A stretch of DNA of 12,261 nucleotides from Leptospira_B sp964571605 (GCA_964571605.1 CAZNCS010000108.1:1-12261); one strand, 5' to 3'; counted from the stretch's first letter, positions 1 to 7,114 are shown. The notes: generated by a model not told the origin, from the sequence alone. Made by a program: numbers and translations.

Positions 1-438
1 GACTCTCATATGATTGTACTGTGCCTTGCTGCTGATTTCTTTATCCGCGTTATAATAATCTCCGGAGATAAAAAAGATATAAGGATGAGTGATGATATCT
101 ACGGCACAATGAATGATATAGCCGAGAGTAAATGCTAAAAAACGATCTCTATAAATTCCTTCTTCGACCGTAAGGACTCGGTCCAAAAAATTCAGAACCA
201 ATTCGAATACTTTTTCGTGGTGGCTGAGATCTCCCCAAGGAAGAGCTTTTTTGGTGCGAACGGGAGAAAGAACATGGTAGAAGTAAAAAATATCGGGAGC
301 GATCGCGCCGATATTTGCGAATTTTCTGGTACCTTCTTCTCTTAATAATTTGGCGATCTTCCTCTGTTCGGAAGAGCCGTGATCCAAGTGTTTACAAACT
401 TGAGAGAGAGCTTCCAGATGAGTGATTTTGCCTGCCAT
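1..438 (-). CDS. Zinc-dependent phospholipase C-like protein, C-terminal part cut off by window edge
   Basis: The reverse strand is open from an ATG at 438 to base 1 (146 codons) with no stop, so the gene continues beyond the left edge. The N-terminus reads MAGKITHLEALSQV. Conserved-looking acidic and histidine positions follow: H7, APD at 47-49, HH at 73-74, and a helix with H110, D114 and H118 in the pattern HxxxDxxxHP. This pattern fits the zinc-dependent phospholipase C / S1-P1-like fold (Pfam Zn_dep_PLPC), in which His and Asp bind zinc. No signal peptide is visible at the start, so a secreted phospholipase role is not supported by this part; the substrate is unknown. The start is chosen because family-like sequence begins directly at this ATG. 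An AAAGG lies about 11 bases upstream, a weak ribosome site. The gene is divergent from lysA with 76 bases between the starts. Confidence 0.75.
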   Translation of the reverse strand, partial: MAGKITHLEALSQVCKHLDHGSSEQRKIAKLLREEGTRKFANIGAIAPDIFYFYHVLSPVRTKKALPWGDLSHHEKVFELVLNFLDRVLTVEEGIYRDRFLAFTLGYIIHCAVDIITHPYIFFISGDYYNADKEISSKAQYNHMRV

Positions 439-514
439 AATGGAATTTTGCCTTTGAAAAAACCCGGACCGCTCGGAAAGATGGCCTAGAACATCTAGAA
501 AACCCTCCAACCCT
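439..514. promoter_or_regulatory. Divergent promoter region with small inverted repeat (486-498)
   Basis: These 76 bases separate two divergent starts, so they should carry promoters for both the phospholipase-like gene and lysA. A short inverted repeat, CTAGA-ACA-TCTAG, occupies 486-498, ending 16 bases before the lysA ATG. No convincing -35/-10 pair is visible. The bases just before the lysA start (502-514) are a C-rich stretch with no purine-rich ribosome site. Presence of promoters is inferred from gene orientation only. Confidence 0.4.
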
Positions 515-1783
515 ATGCAATCAATAGAAAATCTTAAATTTTTGACCCCCGCAGAAGCGAGAAAAATCGCCGCAACGTATGGCACTCCGATATTTGTGTA
601 CAGCCGCAAAGGATTAGAAAAAAGCTGCGACGACGCTTTGGCGTTCCCGAATGCGTTTGGCATTACGGTTCGATTCGCGATGAAAGCCAATCCTGGCAGA
701 ACGGTTTTGGAAATTCTCCGTAAAAAAGGGATCAAAATCGACGCTTCCTCCGAACACGAAGTGAAACGGGCGATTCTTGCCGGATTCCAACCGTCGGATA
801 TCCTACTTACCTCACAACAATTAGCGGTTTCTTTGAAAGAACTCGTTTCTAAAGGAGTACAATTCAACGCCTGCTCCTTACACCAATTGGAAGAATTTGG
901 AAAACAATTTCCTGGCGGAGAGGTGAGTGTTCGTTTTAATCCCGGACTTGGATCCGGCGCGACCAAAAAGACGGATGTGGGAGGAAAAACTTCCTCTTTC
1001 GGAATTTGGCACGAAGAAATCGGAAAAGTAAAAGAGATCGTTTCCAAATACGGACTCAAACTGATCCGTGTGCATACCCATATCGGTTCCGGTTCCGATC
1101 CGGAAGTTTGGAAGGCAGTGGCGCATTATACTCTGGAAATAGTCTCTCAGTTTCCGGATTGCAGAACCGTAAATTTAGGAGGGGGGTTTAAGGTAGGAAG
1201 AATGATCGGCGAAAAAACCACCGACCCCCAAACCATCGGAGTGCCTGTGAAAGAACTTTTCCAAAATTTCGCCAAAGAAAAAGGGATAGAGCTAAAAATG
1301 GAAATCGAACCCGGCTCTTTCTTAATGGTGAATAACGGTGCTATTCTCACTAAGGTAGACGATATCGTTTTCACGGGAGAAGGCGGATTTACATTCGTAA
1401 AATTGGATATGGGTATGGATGTGAATACTCGTCCTTCTTTATATGCGGCCAAACATCCTCTTGTTGTAATTCCTTCACATACGGATAAACAGAACTCCAT
1501 CGGTGATTTTGTCTACGTGGGTCACTGTTGCGAAAGTGGAGACTTGATCACCCAAGAAGAAGGGGGAGGGCCCCAGCTTAGAACGACTGCCGTTCCGGAG
1601 ATCGGAGATTTGGTCGTGATGGAAGGTGCGGGAGCCTATTGTTCTTCCATGTCTTTAAAAAATTACAATTCGTATCCGGAGTCTCCGGAAGTACTTTTGG
1701 ATATTGACGGAAGTTTGAAACTGATCCGGCAGAAACAAACTTTGGAACAAGTACTTCAGAATGAGATCCTGGTTTCCCTCTGA
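515..1783 (+). CDS. lysA: Diaminopimelate decarboxylase (PLP-dependent, fold type III)
   Basis: A 422-residue cytoplasmic enzyme expected to decarboxylate meso-diaminopimelate to L-lysine, the last step of lysine synthesis. Visible landmarks: the PLP lysine K57 in FAMKANP, the HTHIGSG barrel motif at 187-193, the phosphate-binding GGGF at 222-225, EPG at 265-267, the CESGD motif at 339-343 that brings the partner-subunit cysteine into the active site, and a SMSxxNYNS segment at 378-386. Length is typical for LysA. The loop at 142-166 (NPGLGSG...VGG...SSFGIWHE) and the GAGAYC segment differ from the classical LysA pattern, so a related decarboxylase of the alanine racemase-like group is a small possibility. 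The start has no recognisable ribosome site, but homology begins within about 10 residues of it. The stop overlaps the next gene by 23 bases, which suggests an operon. Confidence 0.85.
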   Translation: MQSIENLKFLTPAEARKIAATYGTPIFVYSRKGLEKSCDDALAFPNAFGITVRFAMKANPGRTVLEILRKKGIKIDASSEHEVKRAILAGFQPSDILLTSQQLAVSLKELVSKGVQFNACSLHQLEEFGKQFPGGEVSVRFNPGLGSGATKKTDVGGKTSSFGIWHEEIGKVKEIVSKYGLKLIRVHTHIGSGSDPEVWKAVAHYTLEIVSQFPDCRTVNLGGGFKVGRMIGEKTTDPQTIGVPVKELFQNFAKEKGIELKMEIEPGSFLMVNNGAILTKVDDIVFTGEGGFTFVKLDMGMDVNTRPSLYAAKHPLVVIPSHTDKQNSIGDFVYVGHCCESGDLITQEEGGGPQLRTTAVPEIGDLVVMEGAGAYCSSMSLKNYNSYPESPEVLLDIDGSLKLIRQKQTLEQVLQNEILVSL

Positions 1784-2465
1784 AAATTTATATGTGATTT
1801 TACTTTCGGGAGGAATCGGCTCCCGAATGGGGTCAGAGGTCCCGAAACAATTTTTGGAATTGGACAAACGTCCACTTCTTCTCCATAGTTTGGAAACTTT
1901 TATCGAATGGGGAAAATCAAAAAGTATCATCCTTGTTTCTCATAAGGACTACTTGGAAGAGACGGAAAAAATTTGCGCACCTTATCTGCGAGAAAGAGAC
2001 AGAATCGTAGAGGGTGGAAAAACAAGGCATGAGTCCACATTGGCCGGGCTTAACTGTTTGCAGATTTTGGATAAAGACATCGTTCTTGTGCATGACGCCG
2101 CTCGTCCTTTTGTTTTATCCGACGACTTGGATCGATTGGCTCAAGAAACGGAACAATCCGGAGTGGCAACACTTGCCTCTCGCAATTTTGAAACTGTTTT
2201 AGAGGAAGAAAAAGACAAATTCCATTTTTTGAATCGAGATAAAATTTGGTTTATGAAAACTCCGCAAGGAATACGCGGAGATATTTTGAAAAATCTTCCT
2301 TCTTCTCCCGCCGATTTGGAACCGACAGATCTTTGTACTTGGACCGGTTCCCAGGGAATCTCTGCAAAACTCGTAGAGTCTCATTCTTTTAATATGAAAA
2401 TCACTCAAGCCGAAGATTTGGTTCTTGCCGAGGCAATTCTTCCCTTATTTGAGAAACGGAAATAA
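1761..2465 (+). CDS. ispD: 2-C-methyl-D-erythritol 4-phosphate cytidylyltransferase
   Basis: A 234-residue nucleotidyltransferase of the MEP isoprenoid pathway: MEP plus CTP gives CDP-methylerythritol plus pyrophosphate, in the cytoplasm. Motifs in order: the CTP-binding loop GGIGSRMG at 17-24 followed by PKQF at 28-31, EGGKTRHES at 84-92, HDAARPF at 111-117, TPQG at 167-170, PTDLCTW at 188-194, and the C-terminal NMKITQAEDL at 211-220. All parts expected of IspD are present, and there is no fused IspF domain. The ATG start at 1761 lies inside lysA. A GTG at 1794 is a possible internal start just before the first beta strand. Neither has a strong ribosome site, so translational coupling to lysA is plausible. 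A TarI/ribitol-5-phosphate cytidylyltransferase is the nearest alternative, but the TPQG and C-terminal motif favour IspD. Confidence 0.87.
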   Translation: MRSWFPSENLYVILLSGGIGSRMGSEVPKQFLELDKRPLLLHSLETFIEWGKSKSIILVSHKDYLEETEKICAPYLRERDRIVEGGKTRHESTLAGLNCLQILDKDIVLVHDAARPFVLSDDLDRLAQETEQSGVATLASRNFETVLEEEKDKFHFLNRDKIWFMKTPQGIRGDILKNLPSSPADLEPTDLCTWTGSQGISAKLVESHSFNMKITQAEDLVLAEAILPLFEKRK

Positions 2466-2495
2466 ATCCAAAATCAAGTTGGAAAGAATAAATTA

Positions 2496-2509
2496 GTGGG
2501 AACTCCCAC
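2496..2509. repeat. Palindrome, divergent member of the GGAGCTCC family
   Basis: Arms GTGGGA and TCCCAC are separated by AC, and the following bases ACAATCG-like match the flank of the better copy at 7246-7263. It starts 31 bases after the ispD stop and may fold as a hairpin in the transcript, but no T run follows it. Confidence 0.45.
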
Positions 2510-2658
2510 AATCGTTATTGGCAAGTATATTTATCGAAGTTGTAACTAAATGAATGACCGGAAAATTTTCGGAACGAGAATTCCCCTTTTTTAGAAAAAA
2601 TTCCCCGCCCTTGGGTCTTTGGCTAAAATTTAAACTTTGGGCATTGATTTTAAAATTA

Positions 2659-2710
2659 ACTTCGCGTTGCTCAGTTACCCTTCGGGTTTCTTGCTCCTAA
2701 GGTCGCTCGA
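2659..2710 (+). repeat. 52-base intergenic repeat, copy 1
   Basis: Aligns without gaps to 7591-7642 with about 10 mismatches in 52 positions by hand count. The shared core contains ACCCTTCGGG and GGTCGCTCGA. No coding potential is apparent. Confidence 0.7.
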
Positions 2711-2800
2711 AAGGGGCCGGTGCGGTGGAAGAAAATTCGCATCGCTGAAAATTTCCCTATCATATTCTTGAATTTTTACAACTACAAAATTGAGATAAAT

Positions 2801-2819
2801 TTATAGGAGCTCCTACAAA
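2801..2819. repeat. GGAGCTCC palindrome directly abutting the 77-base repeat
   Basis: TAGGAGCTCCTA at 2804-2815 is a perfect 12-base palindrome and extends with one mismatch to the longer form seen at 7246-7263. It sits immediately left of the 77-base repeat. Confidence 0.65.
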
Positions 2820-2892
2820 TTTCAGGGCGGCTCTCGCTTGAGGCGGGACCAGACCGCTTCAAACTCGTAGAGTCTCGCTTGTTCCTTCGGAA
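2816..2892 (+). repeat. 77-base intergenic repeat, copy 1
   Basis: Aligns without gaps to 7115-7191 with about 13 mismatches in 77 (hand count, roughly 83 percent). Both copies have the same orientation and end in GTTCCTTCGGAA. The two copies lie outside the dehydrogenase-cyclase-hxlR-oxidoreductase block on opposite sides. Confidence 0.75.
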
Positions 2893-2984
2893 AAACTTCA
2901 CTGTTCCCCGCCTATTCCTAAAGAGATACAAATCGGAACATCCGAACTTTTTTAAAATTCGGTCATAAAAATAACTAAAAAGTA

Positions 2985-2999
2985 ATTGCATTTTGCAAG
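2985..2999. promoter_or_regulatory. Putative HxlR operator 1 of the SDR gene
   Basis: The sequence is ATTGCATTTTGCAAG, arms TTGCA and TGCAA with a three-base centre. It differs from the perfect palindrome at 5934-5948 by one base. It overlaps a possible -35 element (TTGCAA at 2993-2998), so a bound repressor would block the SDR promoter. Confidence 0.6.
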
Positions 3000-3013
3000 T
3001 AGATTAGTCTCAC

Positions 3014-3019
3014 TATAGT
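3014..3019 (+). promoter_or_regulatory. Possible -10 element of the SDR promoter
   Basis: TATAGT lies 15 bases after a TTGCAA -35-like hexamer (2993-2998), a slightly short spacer. It sits between the two operator-like palindromes, a natural place for a repressed promoter. This is inferred from sequence only. Confidence 0.35.
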
Positions 3020-3020
3020 G

Positions 3021-3035
3021 CTTGCGAAATGCAAG
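3021..3035. promoter_or_regulatory. Putative HxlR operator 2 of the SDR gene
   Basis: CTTGCGAAATGCAAG is the reverse complement of the 5934-5948 site with one mismatch; its arms CTTGC and GCAAG are perfect. Its centre is 36 bases from operator 1. The matching pair near hxlR is spaced 33 bases, so both promoters carry two sites about three helical turns apart. Confidence 0.6.
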
Positions 3036-3056
3036 TTATATTATGGGTGACAAAAA

Positions 3057-3872
3057 ATGAAACAAACAATTTTAGTGACCGGAGCTTCTTCCGGCATTGG
3101 ACTCCTTATCGCAAGCAGGCTGCATAAAATCGGCCATCATGTAATAGGTACGAGTCGTAATCCCAAAAAATACGAATCAGAATTGCCATTCAAATTATTA
3201 CCATTGGATATTTCCGATGATGATTCGATTAAATCTTTCGGTAAGCAGCTATTCAGCGAAATTGATCGATTGGATGTGCTCATCAATAATGCAGGGTATT
3301 TGGTAACAGGGATTGCCGAAGAGACTTCGATTGAATTGGGAAAACAGCAACTGGAAACAAACTTTTGGGGAACCGTTAAACTCACAAACGAGTTATTGCC
3401 TTATTTCAGAAAGCAGAAACAAGGAAAAATCATCACAGTTGGTTCTTTCTTAGGTTTAATAAGTCTTCCGAATGTAGCTTATTACTCGGCATCAAAACAT
3501 GCTCTAGAAGGATATTTTAAAGCGTTACGGTTTGAATTAAATCAATTTAATATCAAGGTTTGTATGGTTGAGCCGATGGGATTCAAAACCAATATCGGCG
3601 AAAATGCAACTATAGCAACCGGGAATATAGATGAATACAATTCGTTCCGACAAAAGCTCGCCTCATTCACGAAAAAGGAATTCGATAAAGCACCAGGGCC
3701 GGAGCCTGTCGTAGATAAGGTAGTGAAGATCGTAGGCGAAAAAGTCCCTAAATTTAGTTATCCTGTCGGAAAAGGTGCATCGATTTTTCTGGCGCTACAA
3801 CAGTATGCGTATAAGACTTTTGAAGGCTCAATTCTGAAACAAGTGAATCAAACTAAGATATCTACTCGGTAA
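3057..3872 (+). CDS. Short-chain dehydrogenase/reductase (classical SDR)
   Basis: A 271-residue soluble Rossmann oxidoreductase. The cofactor loop TGASSGIG is at 8-15, NNAG at 77-80, the structural Asn in the ETNFWG segment at N102, catalytic S130, and the YSASK active site with Y143 and K147. A basic residue after the second strand (S33-R34) points to NADPH rather than NADH. Substrate is unknown: the family reduces carbonyls or oxidises alcohols on many small molecules. The usual PG after strand six is replaced by PMGFKT. The start has a weak GGTGA ribosome site 7 bases upstream. Two operator-like palindromes upstream match those between hxlR and the oxidoreductase gene, so repression by that HxlR protein is inferred. 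The cyclase gene follows after 49 bases on the same strand and may be cotranscribed. Confidence 0.88.
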   Translation: MKQTILVTGASSGIGLLIASRLHKIGHHVIGTSRNPKKYESELPFKLLPLDISDDDSIKSFGKQLFSEIDRLDVLINNAGYLVTGIAEETSIELGKQQLETNFWGTVKLTNELLPYFRKQKQGKIITVGSFLGLISLPNVAYYSASKHALEGYFKALRFELNQFNIKVCMVEPMGFKTNIGENATIATGNIDEYNSFRQKLASFTKKEFDKAPGPEPVVDKVVKIVGEKVPKFSYPVGKGASIFLALQQYAYKTFEGSILKQVNQTKISTR

Positions 3873-3921
3873 CAACCGGTATCGTCGTAATATAAAATAG
3901 GATTAATGTAGGATTCATCAG

Positions 3922-5469
3922 ATGAGCAGAATAGTATCCGGTTGGTCGATGTTCCTGTTTTATATTACCGTACCGATTTTGTCCAACGCGATTGTCGTGC
4001 TGGTCTCTAATTTTGTTATCGGTGCCTTGATCTACAATCGAGAAAACTACGACCTCTTTCGTAAAACGATCTTAGAGGATTCTCTTAATGGTTTTCTCGT
4101 ACAAATTCTTCCCTTCGTTCTGGTGGAGGGAGGCTTGATCTTTTTTCATTTCCCCGCTTTTCGCATGTTCTCTCGGAGCAAAGATTCCCCGAATTACGCT
4201 CTCGCATTGCGACGTATGTTAAACGCTCCTTTCAATATAGGGCTATGGTCTTTCCTTGGTTGGCTTTTAGGTAATGCAATCGCGATCGCCCTATACGCAA
4301 TCCAAAAGGTTCCGCTGCCAGGGCTTGCGATGCTCCACTTCATCTCAGTAGGCGCCGTCTGGGGTCTTTTGAACTTTGTTCTTAATTACTACCTGATTTC
4401 TCTGGCAAACCGCCGGTTCTATATTCCGCATTTTTTTCCGGACGGCCTCAGGGATGTTCCAGGAATTCGTAAGCTGTCCTTGCGCTTTAATCTCGAAATC
4501 TTCGTGCTTGCCGTCGCAACGGGGCCGATTCTTATTTTGGGACTCAGCCTTTTGAATATTCAAGGATTGGTCTCGACGGAAGATCGTCCATCATATGCGA
4601 TCAGTATCGGTCTGATTGTCGGATTGGTTGTCCTCGGCTTTTTTATGAGCACGCTGCTTGCGCGTTCGCTACGCCGCCCGCTCGGTGAAATGCGCAATGC
4701 TGCGAGGAAAATACAAACGGGCGACTATTCCGTGAAGCTGACGGTTAATACCACCGATGAGGTCGGCGATCTTGCACTCAGTATCAACGAGATGGCTCAG
4801 GGCCTAGCTGAAAAAGATAAAATTAAGGAGTCATTTGGTCGCGCAGTGGATCCGCGAGTGCGCGACTATCTTCTCTCCCACGGTGACGAAATGGGAGGAG
4901 CCGAACTCGAGGCAACAATTCTATTCAGCGATATACGCGGGTTTACAAGTTTTTCCGAATCACATTCTGCCCCGGAAGTTGTCGCATGGCTCAATACGTA
5001 CTTCGAGCTTATGGCAGAATGTGTGCGCGCGCATGGGGGGATTGTCAATAAATACGTTGGCGACGCGATTCTCGCCGTCTTCAACGCACCCATACCTCTC
5101 GAGGAACATACCAGAGCGGCCGTCAACTGTGCTTTCGATATGCTTGAAAAACTGGAGGGATTAAATCGTGAGCTGCGCGAGAAAAATATCTCGGAAATAA
5201 AAATCGGGATCGGCTTACATACCGGTCCAGTCGTTGCGGGAAATATCGGCAGTCGTGATCGTCAGGAATTTACTGTTATCGGAGATACCGTAAACACTGC
5301 TTCCCGTATAGAAGGTTTGTGTAAAAAATTTCAGGTTCCGCTTTTGGTAAGCGAAAGCGTTTTTGCAATCATGGGAGCAAACACACCGTTGCGAAAGCTG
5401 GGCCTTGCGCGAGTTAAGGGGAAAAGCAATATGCTCACGATCTATGGTCTAAAGCAGAGTCTTGGATGA
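3922..5469 (+). CDS. Membrane-anchored class III adenylate cyclase with HAMP linker
   Basis: A 515-residue protein with a hydrophobic N-terminal half of about six membrane helices (near 10-38, 57-78, 104-127, 136-162, 190-213, 225-248), a HAMP linker at about 243-300, and a C-terminal cyclase domain from about 328. Catalytic residues are complete: metal-binding D337 (FSDIRGFTSF) and D381 (KYVGDAI), adenine-selecting K377, T451 in EFTVIGDTVN, and transition-state N458 and R462 in NTASR. Lys plus Thr at the base-recognition positions is the class IIIb adenylate cyclase pattern, so the product is probably cAMP made as a homodimer at the inner face of the membrane. The ligand sensed is unknown; there is no large periplasmic domain. 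AGGA lies 8 bases before the ATG. Parts of the gene are G+C-rich compared with neighbours (36 of 60 bases in 4621-4680). It converges on hxlR with a 37-base gap. Confidence 0.88.
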   Translation: MSRIVSGWSMFLFYITVPILSNAIVVLVSNFVIGALIYNRENYDLFRKTILEDSLNGFLVQILPFVLVEGGLIFFHFPAFRMFSRSKDSPNYALALRRMLNAPFNIGLWSFLGWLLGNAIAIALYAIQKVPLPGLAMLHFISVGAVWGLLNFVLNYYLISLANRRFYIPHFFPDGLRDVPGIRKLSLRFNLEIFVLAVATGPILILGLSLLNIQGLVSTEDRPSYAISIGLIVGLVVLGFFMSTLLARSLRRPLGEMRNAARKIQTGDYSVKLTVNTTDEVGDLALSINEMAQGLAEKDKIKESFGRAVDPRVRDYLLSHGDEMGGAELEATILFSDIRGFTSFSESHSAPEVVAWLNTYFELMAECVRAHGGIVNKYVGDAILAVFNAPIPLEEHTRAAVNCAFDMLEKLEGLNRELREKNISEIKIGIGLHTGPVVAGNIGSRDRQEFTVIGDTVNTASRIEGLCKKFQVPLLVSESVFAIMGANTPLRKLGLARVKGKSNMLTIYGLKQSLG

Positions 5470-5506
5470 TGCAGAAAGAGCGACGCAAAAGATGATTTGC
5501 TTACAG

Positions 5507-5917
5507 TTAAGAACGCGCTAATTCTTTGGTTGCAGCTTTAATAAAACCGGGCTTATCTTTTTTGACTTCTTTTAACATTGCCTTTCGATCTGCGGGTATG
5601 GATGAATATTTTTCGGCCCATAAATTTATTTCAATCATTATAGGAAGCAAATCTATCCCTTTTCGGGTTAGTTTATATAGTACTTTCGCTTTGCTATCGG
5701 GGTGATCATGTTTTTCTATGATCTTATTTTCTTCCAGTGTCTGCAATCTGGACGCTAAAATGTTGGTCGCTATTTTTTCCTCCGATTTTAGGAAATCGCC
5801 ATAGGTACATTCTTTTGCAAACATCAGGTCCCTGACGATTAATAGGGACCATTTGTCTCCCCACATATCGAGGGAGCAACTGATAGGACAATCCGATCTT
5901 TTTTTCATTGGAGTCAT
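5507..5917 (-). CDS. HxlR-family winged-helix transcriptional regulator
   Basis: A 136-residue regulator if started at the ATG at 5917. The HxlR signature is clear: RSDCPISCSLDMWGDKW at 7-23, then the winged helix-turn-helix with TNILASRLQTLE near 51-62 and a wing around HDHPDSKAKVLYKLT. Cysteines C10, C14 and C37 are present. C10 and C14 sit in the N-terminal region where YodB, HypR and QorR carry their redox-sensing cysteine, so sensing of quinones, disulphide stress or electrophiles is plausible but unproven. An upstream in-frame TTG at 5947 lies inside a palindromic operator and is an unlikely start; ATG 5908 is a second option. The gene is divergent from the oxidoreductase, and two operator-like palindromes lie between them, the nearer one 17 bases from the start, which implies autoregulation. 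Confidence 0.85.
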   Translation of the reverse strand: MTPMKKRSDCPISCSLDMWGDKWSLLIVRDLMFAKECTYGDFLKSEEKIATNILASRLQTLEENKIIEKHDHPDSKAKVLYKLTRKGIDLLPIMIEINLWAEKYSSIPADRKAMLKEVKKDKPGFIKAATKELARS

Positions 5918-5933
5918 AAAAATATCTTTATTA

Positions 5934-5948
5934 CTTGCATTTTGCAAG
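5934..5948. promoter_or_regulatory. Putative HxlR operator A (perfect palindrome)
   Basis: CTTGCATTTTGCAAG has six-base arms CTTGCA and TGCAAG around a three-base centre. It lies between the divergent hxlR and oxidoreductase genes. Near-identical sites occur at 5967-5981, 2985-2999 and 3021-3035. Confidence 0.65.
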
Positions 5949-5966
5949 TCTATTTATGCATAGTTG

Positions 5967-5981
5967 CTTGCATTTTGCAAT
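5967..5981. promoter_or_regulatory. Putative HxlR operator B
   Basis: CTTGCATTTTGCAAT differs from operator A at the last base only. The two centres are 33 bases apart, about three helical turns, consistent with two dimers bound on the same face and controlling both divergent promoters. Confidence 0.6.
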
Positions 5982-6071
5982 TAAAATTTAAGCACAAGAA
6001 AGTGAAACTAGATAATAAGGCTACAATGCATATTTGTAAAAGCAAATATATTTAGGATTAAGGAAAATAAC

Positions 6072-7073
6072 ATGAAGGCATATATTGTCGGTCGTTACGG
6101 AAAAAAGACCGGATTAAAGTTTATTGAAATGGCGGATCCAGAAATACAAGAAGACGAAGTATTGGTCCAAATTTATGCGACAGGCGTAAATCTTCTGGAT
6201 TCTAAAATCCGAAACGGAGAGTTTAAACTCATTTTACCTTATAAACCGCCGTTTGTATTAGGCCATGATGTGGCGGGTATTGTGCTCCAGGTAGGATCCG
6301 GTGTGCGACGGTTTAAGGTTGGGGACGAGATCTATGCAAGACCGGCCGACTATCGAATCGGTACTTTTGCAGAACTCATTGCAATGAATGAACAAGACGT
6401 CGCTATTAAACCTAAAACACTCTCTATGGAAGAGGCAGCTTCCTTGCCTCTGGTGGGCCTAACCGCCTGGCAGGCGTTAGTTGAAAAAGCGAATTTGCAG
6501 AGGGGACAAAAAGTCTTTATCCAAGCAGGTTCCGGAGGTGTAGGAACATTTGCAATTCAGTTGGCGAAACATTTGGGTGCGACCGTAGCTACAACGACGA
6601 GTACCGCGAATATAGATTTGGTAAAAAGCCTCGGAGCGGATATTGTGATCGACTACAAGAAAGACGATTTCGAAAAAATTCTGAACAATTATGATGTCGT
6701 TTTGAATAGTCAAGATGGGAAGACTCTCGAAAAATCTTTAAGAGTCCTAAAACCCGGAGGAAAACTTATCTCGATCTCTGGGCCACCTGATCCTGATTTT
6801 GCGGAAGAAATCGGATTGCCATGGTTCGTAAAATTGGTTATACGACTGTTGAGTTTTAAGGTCAGAAAATATGCAAAAAAGCTTAACGTAGGTTTTTCCT
6901 TTCTGTTCATGAGAGCAAACGGAAATCAATTAAAGGAGATCACTTCTCTCATCGATTCCGGTATTATACGTCCGGTTTTAGATAAGATATTTCCATTCGA
7001 AAAAGCGAATGAGGCGATGGCTTATGTGGAAAGCGGACGTGCTAAAGGAAAGGTGGTCGTCAAGGTCAGGTAA
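6072..7073 (+). CDS. NADPH-dependent quinone oxidoreductase-like protein (zinc-free MDR family)
   Basis: A 333-residue medium-chain dehydrogenase/reductase. The N-terminal GroES-like fold carries the GHD motif at 64-66, and the nucleotide-binding domain begins with AGSGGVGTFAIQLAKHLGA from 152. I see no cysteine anywhere in the protein, so neither catalytic nor structural zinc can be bound by the usual ligands. This places it with quinone oxidoreductase/zeta-crystallin and enoyl-reductase-like members that use NADPH. The likely role is one- or two-electron reduction of quinones or reactive alkenals in the cytoplasm; the substrate is not determined. AAGGA lies 7 bases before the ATG, a good ribosome site. 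It is divergent from hxlR, an arrangement resembling the QorR-type pairing of an HxlR regulator with a quinone oxidoreductase, and is probably repressed through the shared palindromes. Confidence 0.87.
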   Translation: MKAYIVGRYGKKTGLKFIEMADPEIQEDEVLVQIYATGVNLLDSKIRNGEFKLILPYKPPFVLGHDVAGIVLQVGSGVRRFKVGDEIYARPADYRIGTFAELIAMNEQDVAIKPKTLSMEEAASLPLVGLTAWQALVEKANLQRGQKVFIQAGSGGVGTFAIQLAKHLGATVATTTSTANIDLVKSLGADIVIDYKKDDFEKILNNYDVVLNSQDGKTLEKSLRVLKPGGKLISISGPPDPDFAEEIGLPWFVKLVIRLLSFKVRKYAKKLNVGFSFLFMRANGNQLKEITSLIDSGIIRPVLDKIFPFEKANEAMAYVESGRAKGKVVVKVR

Positions 7074-7114
7074 TGCGGTCATTATAGTTTCCGCAGATGT
7101 CTATTATTCCCTTA

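Larger units (their letters stand above)
2466..2980. other. Gene-free intergenic stretch made largely of small repeats
   Basis: No convincing gene is visible here. The stretch contains a palindrome related to the GGAGCTCC family (2496-2509), a short fragment shared with the 122-base repeats (2599-2616), a 52-base repeat (2659-2710), a second palindrome (2804-2815) and a 77-base repeat (2816-2892). The repeats have counterparts in 7074-7736, but in a different order. No hairpin followed by a T run was found for the end of ispD; the palindrome at 2496 is the only nearby stem. Confidence 0.7.
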
